NCBI GenBank assembly: GCA_027605045.1 | Contig: JAQFWX010000047.1 | Span: 186,001 to 250,000 of the forward strand | Direction: 5' to 3' | Length of the DNA stretch: 64,000 bases | DNA from: Phallus indusiatus | Taxonomy: Eukaryota; Basidiomycota; Agaricomycetes; Phallales; Phallaceae | Shown: positions 37,160-49,106 of the stretch, in pieces | Numbering within the stretch: position 1 is the first letter of the stretch | Layout: each line of letters starts with the position of its first letter | Made by a program: the position numbers and the translations under genes | The notes under the pieces: model-generated | Seen by the model: only the letters and a program-made list of their open reading frames with translations | What the model was told of the DNA's origin: nothing | The model's database searches: none

Positions 37160-37860
37160 CTAGCTATAGGTCGAAATCACCGGCCCATGGAGTTGAGTTA
37201 GTGGCTGCTTCGTCACGGTGAGTGCCTTTCCAGCCACTGTTTTCCCAATGCCGAGTCGCTTAAGGAACATCTTCAGCCTGGACGTTTTCAATTGCGCCTG
37301 CCTCGTATTTCCAGGTGCTGGGTTGGCCGAAACATCCGGTCCACGGCCACCCTGAGAGGCGGCATTTCTCGTCCTCGACGAAGCGCCAGGCTGGCCTTGT
37401 TCTCCACTAATTGACATCTGTCCTTCCCGAGTAGTAAGGAGTTCAAGGTACCAGGCTTGCAAAGATATCTCCCCGGGGATGACGGGCGGTGGAGAAAAAG
37501 GCCAGAATCCACGTAGACGCTGTTCGTGGATAAGGAACAGCACATAAACAGACCATTTTGGAAGTTGTGTTGTACAAATCTTACTGTTCTTGGGATGTAC
37601 TTAAGTGTCTCCCTCTGAGGCTTACATTAAAAATGTTGTAATTGTAAAAACTGGAAACTCACAGTCAAGGATTCAACTGTGGGTATTATGTGGCATCGTT
37701 GAACAATACCGCCAGTAAAACCACAAACCACGCAATATTCTCGCCCGCCAATCCGGTCCCATTCCTCCAGACCGTGCTAAACGCGGCGGTCGTAACGGAT
37801 GTCCGTGTTCTTGGAAACCAAAGCCTTCGGGCGAGCCGTCTGTTGAGAGCGGGAGCGGGA
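37160..37860 (-). pseudogene. Degraded HNH-domain protein
   Basis: Broken paralogue of the gene at 38955-39862. The zinc-ligand and first catalytic segment survives (EYCVVCGFTGGIVQRCHIIP, about 37740-37680), and an intron at the homologous site follows. The text then reads LKYIPRTVRFVQHNFQNGLF and jumps, in another frame, straight to LFLIHEQRLRGFWPFSP. The central part holding the second catalytic His and the helix (PTHRAYFDKYYF in the intact copy) is deleted. Upstream of EYCVV the frame is also shifted relative to the intact copy. The C-terminal tail (about 37160-37520) stays open but is not expected to be functional. Confidence 0.65.
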
Positions 37861-38954
37861 AGAGTGAGAATATATGGGAATATACTAAGGTAGAAGAGGC
37901 ACAAGATGGGGCACAAGATGGGTGGAGACAAACCGCTCAAGTCTATTATGTAAATATCTAGAGTACTTTATATAGTCCAGCGCTACAAACACCAGCAGGA
38001 AGACCCCTGATCGGGATGGACATTATGTTTTGAAAACCAACTTGGTGACAACACTAATAACATCGAGCTGGATGGTAAACGGTCATTGAGGCAGCTTGAG
38101 GGGGTGAAGAGCGATGACAAATAGTCTAGCGTTGCTCACTCTTTATTTTTTGCACTGGGGGGTTTGGGGAGTTCTTAGTAGTCGACAACTCGAGTCATCA
38201 GCGTAAGTCCGTTAGTGGCAACAGTAGCAGTAGTATTTCTGTATGACGTCTCCCCTTGAAAAATGTGCAAAAATTGTGAAAGTCATCAAAGTTTGAATAC
38301 AATCAAACTAATATTCCACGCGCTCAGCAAAAAACACCTGGAGAACAATAATGAGTCGTTGCTCCGCGACATTCGAATTGTGTAATTTCAGTAAGCTTTA
38401 CTACGATAGCACCTGACATGTTTATATTCTTATGATTCAGTTATTTTATGACTGTATCAATAAGCGAGATAGCTGACAGCATTTTGACTCGGTCGAACGC
38501 AGGCTTATATGCAGCAGACCAACATTCTTTCAATCAACCGATCATCTCATCTGCCTACATCATGGCCAGTCCTCTTTTCTCGCTTCATGCCTATCGTTCC
38601 ATTCCAATAGCTTATTCATTAGCAAGAACCTGAATACATTCACTATACTACTGTCTTTCTAATCAGTTCCTGTTAAATATACTGTATACAATGGTGCATT
38701 GGTGAGTCACGAGAACATAATTCTGGAGTAAAGAAAACACATACCAATGCTTCCGTGGATAGCGATAATACTCTATGAGAGTACGTAAATACAATCCAGT
38801 GTAAGGTGAAAGCGAATTCTGCGAGCTAAGACGCAAAGAAATCATGTTCCGTCATAGGCCACTGCCTTGAACTAGCTGCTTACTAATTATGTAATAGAAG
38901 AGAAAGGTTAGACGATCATGTAAGGTTGAAGTTAGAAAAGATGAGTATTAAGGC
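37861..38954. other. Intergenic, no gene seen
   Basis: About 1.1 kb between the broken and intact HNH genes. No coding or RNA signal was recognised; the segment may be the old promoter of the broken copy plus unrelated sequence. Confidence 0.5.
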
Positions 38955-39862
38955 TTAAATAGAGGTCTGTTGCAAGTATTTGGAGATATTTTCTTCAGCG
39001 GTTCCGTCCCAGGAATTATTCTCTTGAACACAAGCTTTCCATGATTCTGAATTCCAACTTGCCTGAAGGATCTCTTGAATTGTGGCATCATCGATTGTAA
39101 GTACCCTCATATTGTCGGGGGACGGATCACTTGAAACGTTCCTTGAAGAAGCAAGAGGTTGACTTTGTTCTCCACCAACTAAAAGATCGTTTTTCCTAGC
39201 AACAGAACCCCAGCGAGGCGGTAGTATTTCCTCCGGGATATTAGGCGATGGAGAGAAGGGCCGAAATCCGCGTACACGCTGCTCATGAATAAGAAACAAT
39301 CCGGGGAAAGGAGCATAAGGATGATCGGGATCTAACGCAATCGCTCTGCCATGGTAGTCTTCAAGCCAACCGTGCTTGACATGGGAATGATTGACTATAA
39401 TGAATTTACGGTTCTACTCTTCGGTAAGTTTAAGTGATGCATTAGAGGATGGAATCAAGGCATACAATAGGGGAGAAGCGGATAAAGAAATAATATTTAT
39501 CGAAGTACGCACGGTGTGTCGGACACATGTGCAGACCGTTTCGTGGCTCATGTTCTACTGACTTCGCAGACCTTGGGATGTATCCGTTTTCTTTGAGTAT
39601 CCACCACTGTTGTATGTTAAAAATTCCATAATTGTTAAAACCAGTCGAACCTCACAGTTTCTGATTCAGTTTTCGGGATTATATGACACCGTTCGACCAC
39701 GCAAGTGCCACATATCACGCAATACGACTGGTCTCGTTTATACAGACTGGTTTCAAATGCAGTCGTAGTGGACCTTTGCGAAACAGAGTGTTCCTGAAAT
39801 TCAAACCCTTCTGGTGGTCCATTTAGAGGAAATGGCAGGGAAAAGGCCTGTAAAACTGGCAT
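38955..39862 (-). CDS. HNH nuclease-domain protein
   Basis: Member of the HNH_2-type proteins that are multiplied in mushroom genomes; a DNA-cleaving role is possible but not shown. Exons 39862-39656, 39606-39466 and 39413-38955 give 268 aa. The HNH core is QSYCVICGTCVVERCHIIPK (about residues 42-61), then WWILKENGYIPRS and EPRNGLHMCPTHRAYFDKYY, carrying the expected Cys pair and His/Asn/His residues. The second half (FIIVNHSHVKHGWLEDYHG, FLIHEQRVRGFRPFSP) is the conserved extension of this fungal family, and the last 60 residues are acidic and variable. No recombinase, methylase or transposase sits beside it. Confidence 0.75.
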
Positions 39863-39996
39863 TTTTTAGAATTAAGCAAGGTGGCAACAAGTCTTAGTAC
39901 CAAGGTCTTTAGGCGCCCTGTCTCAAATGATGACAAAGCTTCTTAGTCTTCCTGTTTGGCGTGACTGATCCTACCACAACTCAACGACGAACGTAT

Positions 39997-42274
39997 ATGT
40001 ATTACGACTCTCCTTACCCTCCTTACGACCCAAAGGATAAGAATGGGTTCGTTTCTTATTTATCGTACTGTATCTTTTATTCATTTTCCTTAGATTTAGG
40101 TAAAGAACTATGATAGTAAAATGATTCGTATTATCACCTTGTCTGGCTAGTTACGAGACCGTCGTGAAACGCTGGCCGATCATCTTGGAATCTTTAATAG
40201 ATACGGTCAAGCATGAACTAAATTTGATGTCTTCGGATGAGCGACAGAATCATGATCGCGTAGTAGAAGGTAAAGCTATTGTCAAGACAATCGCGGCCTT
40301 AAAGGCGGATATGGCGCGTAACGACACCTTGCAGTGAGCAACGAGGTCCTCTCATAGAATCAAGGAGCGACTCATTCGCCAAGTTAGACCGATTCCCAAT
40401 GATAGTGAACCCAACGTGACTAGTTTCAACGAGGTGCTGCTTGAGTTGTCAAAGAAAGAGGCGGACAGATGGTTTACAGCGCCGTGGTTATTTGCCGAGC
40501 AAGTCCTTATTGCACCTTGTTACGCCTATTCTGATCAACTGTCAACAGATGTTATCTGTGGGCATGACTTCAGTTACTCCATTATGCGGAAATGTCGACC
40601 TTAATTTACATTTGCAGATATCGACTTGTCAGAACGTACTTCTCTGCCACTAAGCTTTGGAAAACCTTTGACCCTTTCTATTCTCAAAAAGAAAAAACCT
40701 TCAGATCAAGCGCTTCAGCTATATACAGTACGACACCATCTATTTACTCAAGCTAAAATGCTTTTCAATTGAACTTGGAATTCTAGAACTGGCACATACA
40801 ATGACGGAACTCGGAGATCAAAAAGAGGAGTTAGATGAGAGCAAGCTAGAAATTCTATTCAAAGAAATGCTTCAGATATGTCTTTGGTACGTTGTATTAA
40901 TGCGATTCATGTTGCTCTCTCGACAAACGATTTCGAGATATAGGGGAAATGCAACGGTTTGTTCTTTGTCGACTTGAAAAAAACATAATCGAACATACGT
41001 CATAATTTCAGGATCTTTCGCTATTGACTAACATGACGCACGAAGATATTCAAAAACTACAGGTTGTCGAGCGCGATGCGCAAGAAGCCCGGAAAGAGTT
41101 CATCTTGTTAGATCAGTCAACTGAGGCTTGGAATCTCCTTAGAAATAGCAAAGGGGGACGCGTAGATATTGTTCTGGATAATGGTTCGTGAACTCTCTCC
41201 ACATAAATGTCCACCCCACTCATAGATGTCTCTAAAGCGGGATTTGAAGTACGTTAAGTACTTTGTAACACTCGGTTTTAGTTCTCTTATTCAAGGCCTC
41301 CACTTCATACAGCTATTCACTGATTTTTTACTGGCCGATTTTCTAATCACTCATACCCCATATGTGTCTGAGATAGTCTTTCAGTATGTTTCTCGACTTT
41401 CCCATCTAATCATACATTGACAGATCCCCATTTCCTCCAAAGCCCAAAGACGATTCCCTGGTTCGTCTCAGATGTAACACCAGCCGATTTCCACGAGACC
41501 ATTCCGATCCTACTTAGCGAGACCTTTTTCAACGAATTGCTTCCAACACCGGAACAAAGGACAGAACTCGAAGAATTAGTACAGCGCTGGCAGTTATATT
41601 TAGACATTGGGAAGTTTTCCTTATCTGTTCCGCAAGAGTGGACTATCGGTAGTCCGACGGAGTTGGCCGATTTTTGGACCACTCCTCATCCCTATGCCGT
41701 TCTTCCAGAAGCAGCGCCAACTTTAGCTGCTTCCCTGAAAGAAAGCAAATTGGTTATTTTCAAAGTAAGTCTTCTATTGTCCATCGTAGCGCCTCGATAC
41801 CAATAAGAATACATACTATTAGGGGGATTTAAAGTAAGTCGTTAATTTTGAATAGGTAATACTTCCTCAGTACAAATTCTCTAGTTATCGGAAGTGAGTA
41901 TACGCCAAGGACTCCCTCTTTCATATGGCTTACAGTATATCTAATTTTTAGGCTGACGGCTGATGTACAATGGCCCCACTCAACGCCATTCCCTAAAGCT
42001 CTAGGTGCGAAAGCTCATATTGACCCAACTTCCTAACGTTTCTCAACTAGCAACTCAGGTCCTTTAGCTGGACTATTCCCGATCCTCTCCTTAAGAACGT
42101 CTAAAGCGGACGTCGTAGTAGGTCTTACCGAAGCTCGCGCCAAAGAACTATATGCAGCCGATCCTAAATGGAAAGTTAATGGAAAGTAAGTAGTTAGCAA
42201 TTCTCCTTCATTGTATCGGTATACATGATCATCAATATAGATACGCCCTGATCAGTTTCTGTCCCAAGAATTGA
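39997..42274 (+). CDS. Damage-control phosphatase, DUF89/ARMT1 family
   Basis: Metal-dependent phosphatase thought to remove harmful phosphometabolites (yeast YMR027W, human ARMT1). Sixteen exons close in one frame (471 aa): 39997-40046, 40151-40333, 40358-40498, 40549-40557, 40618-40727, 40787-40886, 40944-40956, 41012-41183, 41238-41248, 41313-41383, 41443-41764, 41823-41833, 41885-41893, 41952-42004, 42059-42185 and 42241-42274. Family motifs appear in order: PWLFAECYLYRLVRTYF, LWGNATDLSLLTN, VLDNAGFELFTDFLLADFL (metal-binding Asp/Asn), FHPKTIPWFVSDVTPADF, FKGDLNYRKLTADVQWP and the C-terminal ALISFCPKN. Five exons are only 9-13 nt and each falls inside one of these motifs. The intron at 40499 begins GCAAGT. 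Two acceptors read AAAG. Confidence 0.9.
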
Positions 42275-42969
42275 GAATCTGGAAACAATATGTGTTGGCG
42301 CTGGCGAGCAGGCGACAGTAAATATTCTTTCCCTCTGCTTTAGCAGCCATCCGCAAAGATAAATAGTCATGTAAATCGAAATTAGACACAGGCACTTTAG
42401 AGAATTTTTGTTTCGTGAACGTATTATGTGCTAAGGCGACAACGGGGTCGTTCATACCCATGTGGGATTTTATATCTGTCGGCGCTCAAGATGTGCCCGT
42501 CGATGAGTGAAAGTGTAGAAGAGTGAAAATCATTTCAATAACGTTTAATTGATTGACCCGGGGCATGCATATATGCCATATGAATCGTTTATATCATATA
42601 TTGCTCCCGCTGAAATTACATACATACAGTCTCGTTCTTCCAAATATCCATTCTAATCACTAAATGTTTTGATTATTTATATACAAACTAGAGATTTTCG
42701 CAGTGCGCGCGTACTTTGACGATATAATTATACAGACATATGTAACAAATAATAAAAGCACGAGAAAAGGGAATAACAAATGAAGGGCAGAGCAATACAA
42801 AAAAAGGATATAAAAAAATGAGTTGAGTGGTATAAGTATACGTGACAAGCCAAACAATAAAGAAAGTAAAGAAAATGAAAAGAGAGCGACAAAGCCAAGT
42901 AGATATGCGTAAAAAAAAACTAAATAAAAATGATAAAAAAGTGTCGAAAAGTGTCGGGGGGAGGGAGAC
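42275..42969. other. Intergenic, no gene seen
   Basis: Nearly 700 bases between two convergent genes. AT-rich with short A-runs toward 42780-42960; likely terminators of both genes. No other feature was recognised. Confidence 0.5.
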
Positions 42970-45900
42970 TCAGAAAATAATTGAATCATGATTTCGCCGA
43001 AGTTCCAAGAAACTTTCCTCCGCTGGTTGATACGACGAAGACGAAAAAGGTTCAGAGGAAGACGCTAAAGCCAAATCTCTGAGTGAATATGACGGTTCGG
43101 TGTACCCATAAGGATGACGATACGGATTATTGTAAACCGGCTGAATCGGTTTCACAATATCATGCAAGCAATCCCGTTCTCTATGATTATTATTATAACG
43201 TCCGCTCGATGATTTGTGCGATTTGTGCGGGGACGAGGACGACGGGAGCCCAATAGTAGTCGACGTATATTGCTCGTCACCACCCACGATTTCTTTATCT
43301 CCTTCAAAGTTCAATCTGACATTTCGTCCAGAACCGCCCATATCAAGGAACGAAGGCTCGAAATCGTCCACTACGTTCTCATCGCCTTTAGATTTGGACT
43401 TGGACTTTGATCGAGAACTCTTCCGACCCTTGTCTCTATCCTTCCTCTCCTCGGAATGCTTGCGCCCCCGACTTCGACCCGTCTCCATACCGAAAGAGTT
43501 AACTCCACTCGAGCTGGAGAACCCATTCACCTTAGTCTTACGCGGAGGAGGCGGTAGACTTGTGAAATTAGGGTCTCCGTCATTGAACTCGTTGCGTACG
43601 ACAACCAGTAAACCATCTCTCTGATTCGCACGATTGTATAGGTCCGATGATGAGATAGCATGCCGCATAAGACCCGGCGAACGGAAGCGTGAATTCGATA
43701 AAGCATTTGCTGACTCTACCGAAATATATGTATTGGCGATTGACGCGGAACCGGATCCCCAACTACTCTTCGTCCGCCGTCTGAACGATAAAGTATCTTC
43801 GTCACCTAACCGAACACAATTGAATTTTTTATCTTTTTTTTTCAAACAATAGTGAACGCGTACCTATTCTTGATATCTCCTCTTGAGTTAGAACAGGTTG
43901 CGCAAGATCCAATTTTGGCGAAGGTAGTTGCATCGACGACGCGTTGTCACGGATATTCTCACCTGCGTGAGACCGAGGAGGTACAGGGCGAGTCTCGGAA
44001 CGAGAAGGAAAAACATGATTCACGACGTCATTATCATTATCATCGGAAGGTTCCGCGACGGTCGGTAATAATAATCCGCTCATGTCACTTTTCCTTTCTC
44101 TTTCACGCCTGCTTTCATAATACTTTCGTTTTTCAGCAGACGAAGTAGTAGTGGTGGATGCTGCTCCGGCCCGGGCGGCATCTTCCGAAGATGACTGTAA
44201 TTGCAATTGTAACGAATGAATAGACGTTGCTGGGGAACGACCAGTAGTATTGAAAACGAGCGATGCATGCGGTGACGTTGTTCGGGACGGCGGTGAAGTC
44301 GCACCCACACGGATACTCCCGAATTTGTCAGCTATAAAAAAATGGACAAAGATATAATATCAGTTGCTAAATCAACCAAAAAGATTATAGATAAATTTAG
44401 CTTTGCATACCCATACTATTAGAATCGGAAACATTAGTCCCAGAACCGACAACACGCGTGGTGCAATTTACATTTACGCCACTTGCATTATTTGCCATAG
44501 TAGCCGGCGAGGATATACTATTTGCGGTAGTTGCCTTAATATGGCCGTTGCCGTTACCACCACCACCGCCATCACCAGGCGTGCCGGGATCAAAGCTGGT
44601 ATGATGCCGTAGTGCTCGCACACTTGACTTCAGAGGTAGCGGTCCCTGACTTTGATGTGGTTGCTGCTGCTGAGAATGTAGCTGTGTCGAATTGGAGTTC
44701 AGAACCTGATTAGAATCAAATTCCGTGACAGTCGATGATGAAAAAGCGTGAGAGCTAAGATAAGAGGAAGAGGAAGGATGGGAACGAGTGAGGGAATCGG
44801 TTTGTGGATTAAGACTAGATTGGGTGCTGTCAAGGGGAGAAGAAGCTGACAGCGAAGGAAATGCTGATGTGGCTTGTGCCGATGTTGACGCGGTGGCTGT
44901 TATGGGATGAGGAACATTCGAGGTGCCTGATGCGGGCGAATGATGAAAGGAACGTTGTTTTCGCAGAACATTGACAACAGTCGATGATGTCAAAGCGCGA
45001 ACAAAAGATGTAGACTTGGATAATCCCTGATTCCCCAATTGGGTCGAATTAGAAGACTCCGAAGGGGGAAGGTTTACTTTGGATACCGAATCCGGGGATC
45101 GTTGAGACGTATCCACACCGTTATTTCGTAAGATATCTTCTTCATCCACAAATTCAATATCAGATTCTTCTTCTTCACCCTCAGTATCTTCCGACATATC
45201 AAACATGCTCGAAGGTTCCCCTGAGCCGCTACCTTTTTGGAGGCTATTTTCCCGCTGAGAGACCTCTGCTTCTTCTTTTTGCCCCTGGTCAGGTATGCTG
45301 GCGCTTACGCTTCCGGCTCGAGAGGCGGATCGACTACGACTGTCACTTTGACTTCCATTATATAGAGATGGTCGCGCCGCAAATGAAAGAGACGAAATAG
45401 TAGAGAGTGATACCGCTGAACCAGATATGGCCGCCGGCCTCGAAATCGTCGGTGTCAGGTGCTGATTTTCCGGGGGCGGTTTGACCGTGGTGAAACTTTG
45501 TGAAGTAGACGCAGCAGATGATAGCCGAGTAGGTGCCGAACCTGAAGGGACTCGGCGAGATGAAGAGGATAGGGACCGCGTATCGGGTAGAAGAGTGTCT
45601 GACCCTAGTTCGACAGGCGTTGGGGGCAAAGAAGTCGTTGGTGGAGGGTGGGGTGAGTCGTTGCGAGGGCTAACGGATCCTGAGGAAGAGCCTGGTCGTA
45701 AAATAGTAGGTGCTCTTGCAAGTTTTGACTGCTGAGAAGCTGCAGCTTTAAGAGATGACATGGACGATTGAGTTGAGAGCGGGGCTGGACCAGACGAATA
45801 GGTCGTTACCGATCCTCGCATGAATCGATTCTTTATGGGCGAAGTAAAATTTAAGCTCGACGCAGCGGGTGCAGATCTCGAAGTCGATGTTGAAAGAATG

Positions 45901-47005
45901 GTAGGTGTTCGCGATAAACTAGACACGGTAGTTCTAAACGAACCATGAGAAGAAAAATCTGACATTTTGCGAGGATGTGCTGAAGCATGAGCGTCAAGTA
46001 AAGTTGCTGGAATAGCCTCGGCCATAACAAAGGGGTGCTGAAAAGAGACCGGTGAAAGGAGTGGAGTTTTTAACATGTCTTGGTAATTCGCTTCCGCGCG
46101 AAAGTGTGGATTATCCGAGCTCATATCGGCTAAAACGCTGGATCTACATTAGAGGGCAACACATTATGAAAGCGAGTCAAAAAAAAAAAATTAGTCGAGA
46201 GGGGTAAAACGAGGTAAATATATACATATCAAAAAAGGAAGGAGGATACGCATAAGTAAAGCATAAAAGAGGATATGATCTAGACCGGCACAGACCTAGT
46301 TACGTGAGAAGCCGGCCTAATTGGACTTCTCTCCCTAACAATATCCAGTTTATCCACATTGTGAGCATGTCTTGGGCTAGAAATGGTGGCTGGATCGGGC
46401 AGCTTGGATGTCCTATTGCTATTACCACCCCTGTAATCGTCATGAAGTCTCTCTTTTATTCGCTTGCCTAAACTCTTATCAGAATGGGCTGAATGCCGCT
46501 TGTCGTTTGCGTAAAAGGGACTTGGGCGGATGACAGGCGAGGATTTATTAGCGGTGTCGGACAAAGACATGAGGGAATGGTGATAATGTGATGAAACACG
46601 AAGATCATCCGAAGGTGTAAGAGGGCCATCGGTTGAGGCACGAGAGGTCCCAGAGATGGAAGAGAGTCCGCGAGAAAAGCGAGGATTATTAGTGTGTGTG
46701 AAGTCAAGGTTTATATCCGAGTCTTTCTGTAGCTTCGATACTGGGACTGGCACCGGGATAGCATACAAATGCTGAGGAGGATCTTGAATGATATCGGAAG
46801 CGCGATTCTTCTTCGACTTCATGCCGAAACGAATGACGGAGGATATGTTGAACCGGGACTTGGTAGGAGGAGGACTAGGCATGGGAGACACTTTGGAGCG
46901 AGATGGATGAATTGATGAGAGTGTGTCTGCAGATGGCTGCTTATTGAGCGAGTGAGTATTCCGCCACTGGGCTGGAGAGAGTGGGGGCGAATACACTGTC
47001 GCCAT
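42970..47005 (-). CDS. Large Ser-rich low-complexity protein, unknown role
   Basis: Four exons that join in phase: 47005 to about 46290, about 46142 to 44412, about 44331 to 43865, and about 43802 to 42970. The product is about 1,200 residues. Most of it is Ser/Pro/Thr-rich disorder (SRSASRAGSVSASIPDQG, SSTVTEFDSNQVL) with an acidic cluster (EDTEGEEEESDIEFVDEEDI). More ordered basic pieces are KSRFNISSVIRFGMKSKKNR near the start and RSRGRKHSEERKDRDKGRKS near the end. No known domain was recognised. Many SP and RxxS sites suggest a phosphorylated cytoplasmic or nuclear scaffold. The start MATVYSPPLSPAQW is the first ATG after a purine-rich upstream region. Confidence 0.7.
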
Positions 47006-49106
47006 GGGTGGTGGGCTGCGACTGGACAGCGAGTGAATCTTGGAACGAGGGAGAGGAGACGGAAGGAAGGAAGGAAGGAAAGGCCAACGTGAGACTGAGA
47101 AGCTGGCGCAAGGAGAAATGGGCTTTGGGAGAGAAAATCACAGACCCGAAATAAAGAGAAGGCGTTGATTTGATGGATTAGATGGTGTTGCCTTCTTCGG
47201 TGTGATAAGGTGCATATAAGGCGCGGCACAAAAGAGGACGCGAAAACAACGGCGGCGGTGACACAGACAACGACGACGAGGATGGCGACGGGAAGGAGGA
47301 AGAGGAAGGAAGGGAAGGAAGGAAGGAAGAGAGTGAGAGGAGCGTGTACATTATTCATACGGTTCATTTCAACTGAGCGGGCGTCTAGTCACTACAGTGC
47401 GGGACTTGTCACAAGCAACTGGGGTCGAATTGGCCGGGCACGTGAGAACATAAACATCATCGGGCGATGGGACTCTTTTGTGACACAAGTGACAGTCACA
47501 CACTTGCCGCTTTTGTCGAATGTATCAAACACTTTGCGGAGTAACCCATCCAATCCTTGATCGGATATATATCCACCGTCTTCCGCTCATTAAATTATCA
47601 TTATTACAAAGATGCGATCTCACAGAAACATGGAAGACATCTCACATGGTGGCAATGGGTATCCAGGGGAACTCCCAAAAGTGAACGTGCTAAATCAATG
47701 TTCTCAGCAATGCCACGACTCAAGTACGTTCTTACTCGGCCCCAGAAAACGAAACATTCTTTTTTGCTTTTTTTCTTCGGCTAAACTATTGTTGAACATA
47801 CGCCCCATCTAGCCATTCTGAAACCCATCACCGAAGCAGTCGTCTATTTTTCCTTTCATTTTAGCTGACACTTTTGTTGAGCTTAAAAAATTAGAGTTTA
47901 TTCCGCTATCCATCGCTGTCACTCGTTTCTTTTGTCAACGTACCATATTTCAAAAAAAAAAATCAATTATCACCATTCACTATAGACCATCAATTGAATT
48001 CACAACCCTTCCCTTCCAGCCAAGAATTCGAACCTATTACTGACGCAAGACTGACATCTATTAACGGACACCGATTTTAGGAGATTAAAACCAAAGAAGT
48101 TCATTTCAACAATTTTTTTTGCTCTTCACGCATTCTAGCATAGCCTAAGATAGCCATTCTGTGCCATATCGGCACTCGTGCCGGGTCCAACATGCTATTA
48201 ACTGCTCTAGCACCTCTCCTCTCTTCCTCTCATACACACACAACCCTGGCGGAACAACCATATCAACTATTGAGGATCAGTGTAGCATTTTTCACCCACT
48301 GAGATTTACCTTGTTTCAGCTTACTAATGAGATGGGATAGCAGACCGCAGTCCAATTTCAGTGATTTATTCAGAGTGACATGTATGATATTCCTCTTCAA
48401 GTCTGGTTCAGGTTAAAATAAAATACTAATCAATACCGCCATCATCATCATTATCATATCATCGTCATCACTGGCCTATAACTTATATACCGATCGAGGA
48501 GACCCTTCAAGACCGTTATTACGCTCAACTCGGAACTCCGAGTCCGACGCCTTTGAGCATGCAAACTAGCAACATATCTACGGGAGCACATGCCCGTAGC
48601 TATGAAGTCTATCCTAGTCTATCCCATACAGGGTGTACGATCCATGCAATACGGGATTTACGTAACGAGTTGAGCCTGCCTCATCAAAGATGGTGATGTG
48701 GTTGCGACTCACTCGAGAAGGATTTCCACCTGACATCAGGTACCACATCGAAACACTGGCATACTGTACATATTACACACGAATGAGAAAATCATCGTTT
48801 GAAAGTGGAGATATCTTCATCAAAATCAAAATCAAAATCAAACATCTAAATTTCCAAAAGTGTCACATTAAAAATGAGTGATTATCATCATCAATATGTC
48901 ACTTAGAAGTTTGGCTTGATTTAAATATATGTACATACATATAATACGACCCACATTGTATACATACAACAGACAGACAAACTGACACTTCCCCATATGT
49001 ACAGTGTAAGCAGAGCGTCGAAAACTGAACTAGTTTAGACTCCCCGGATCATGACGCCTTCGATCTAATACTGAAGTGGGAGAAACGCCCAACCAGAAGA
49101 CTTTCC
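47006..49106. other. Long intergenic region with simple repeats
   Basis: About 2.1 kb. 47050-47340 is rich in GGAAGG/GGAGGA purine repeats and lies just upstream of the Ser-rich gene start, so it may be its promoter or 5' UTR. Elsewhere there are short ATC/CAT microsatellites (about 48438-48470) and a triple atcaaa-type repeat near 48817-48840. A split gene cannot be excluded, but no conserved protein pieces were found. Confidence 0.5.

Noticed and set aside
42252..42461. Small minus-strand frame at the end of the phosphatase gene
   Set aside because: Antisense shadow in a convergent terminator region.
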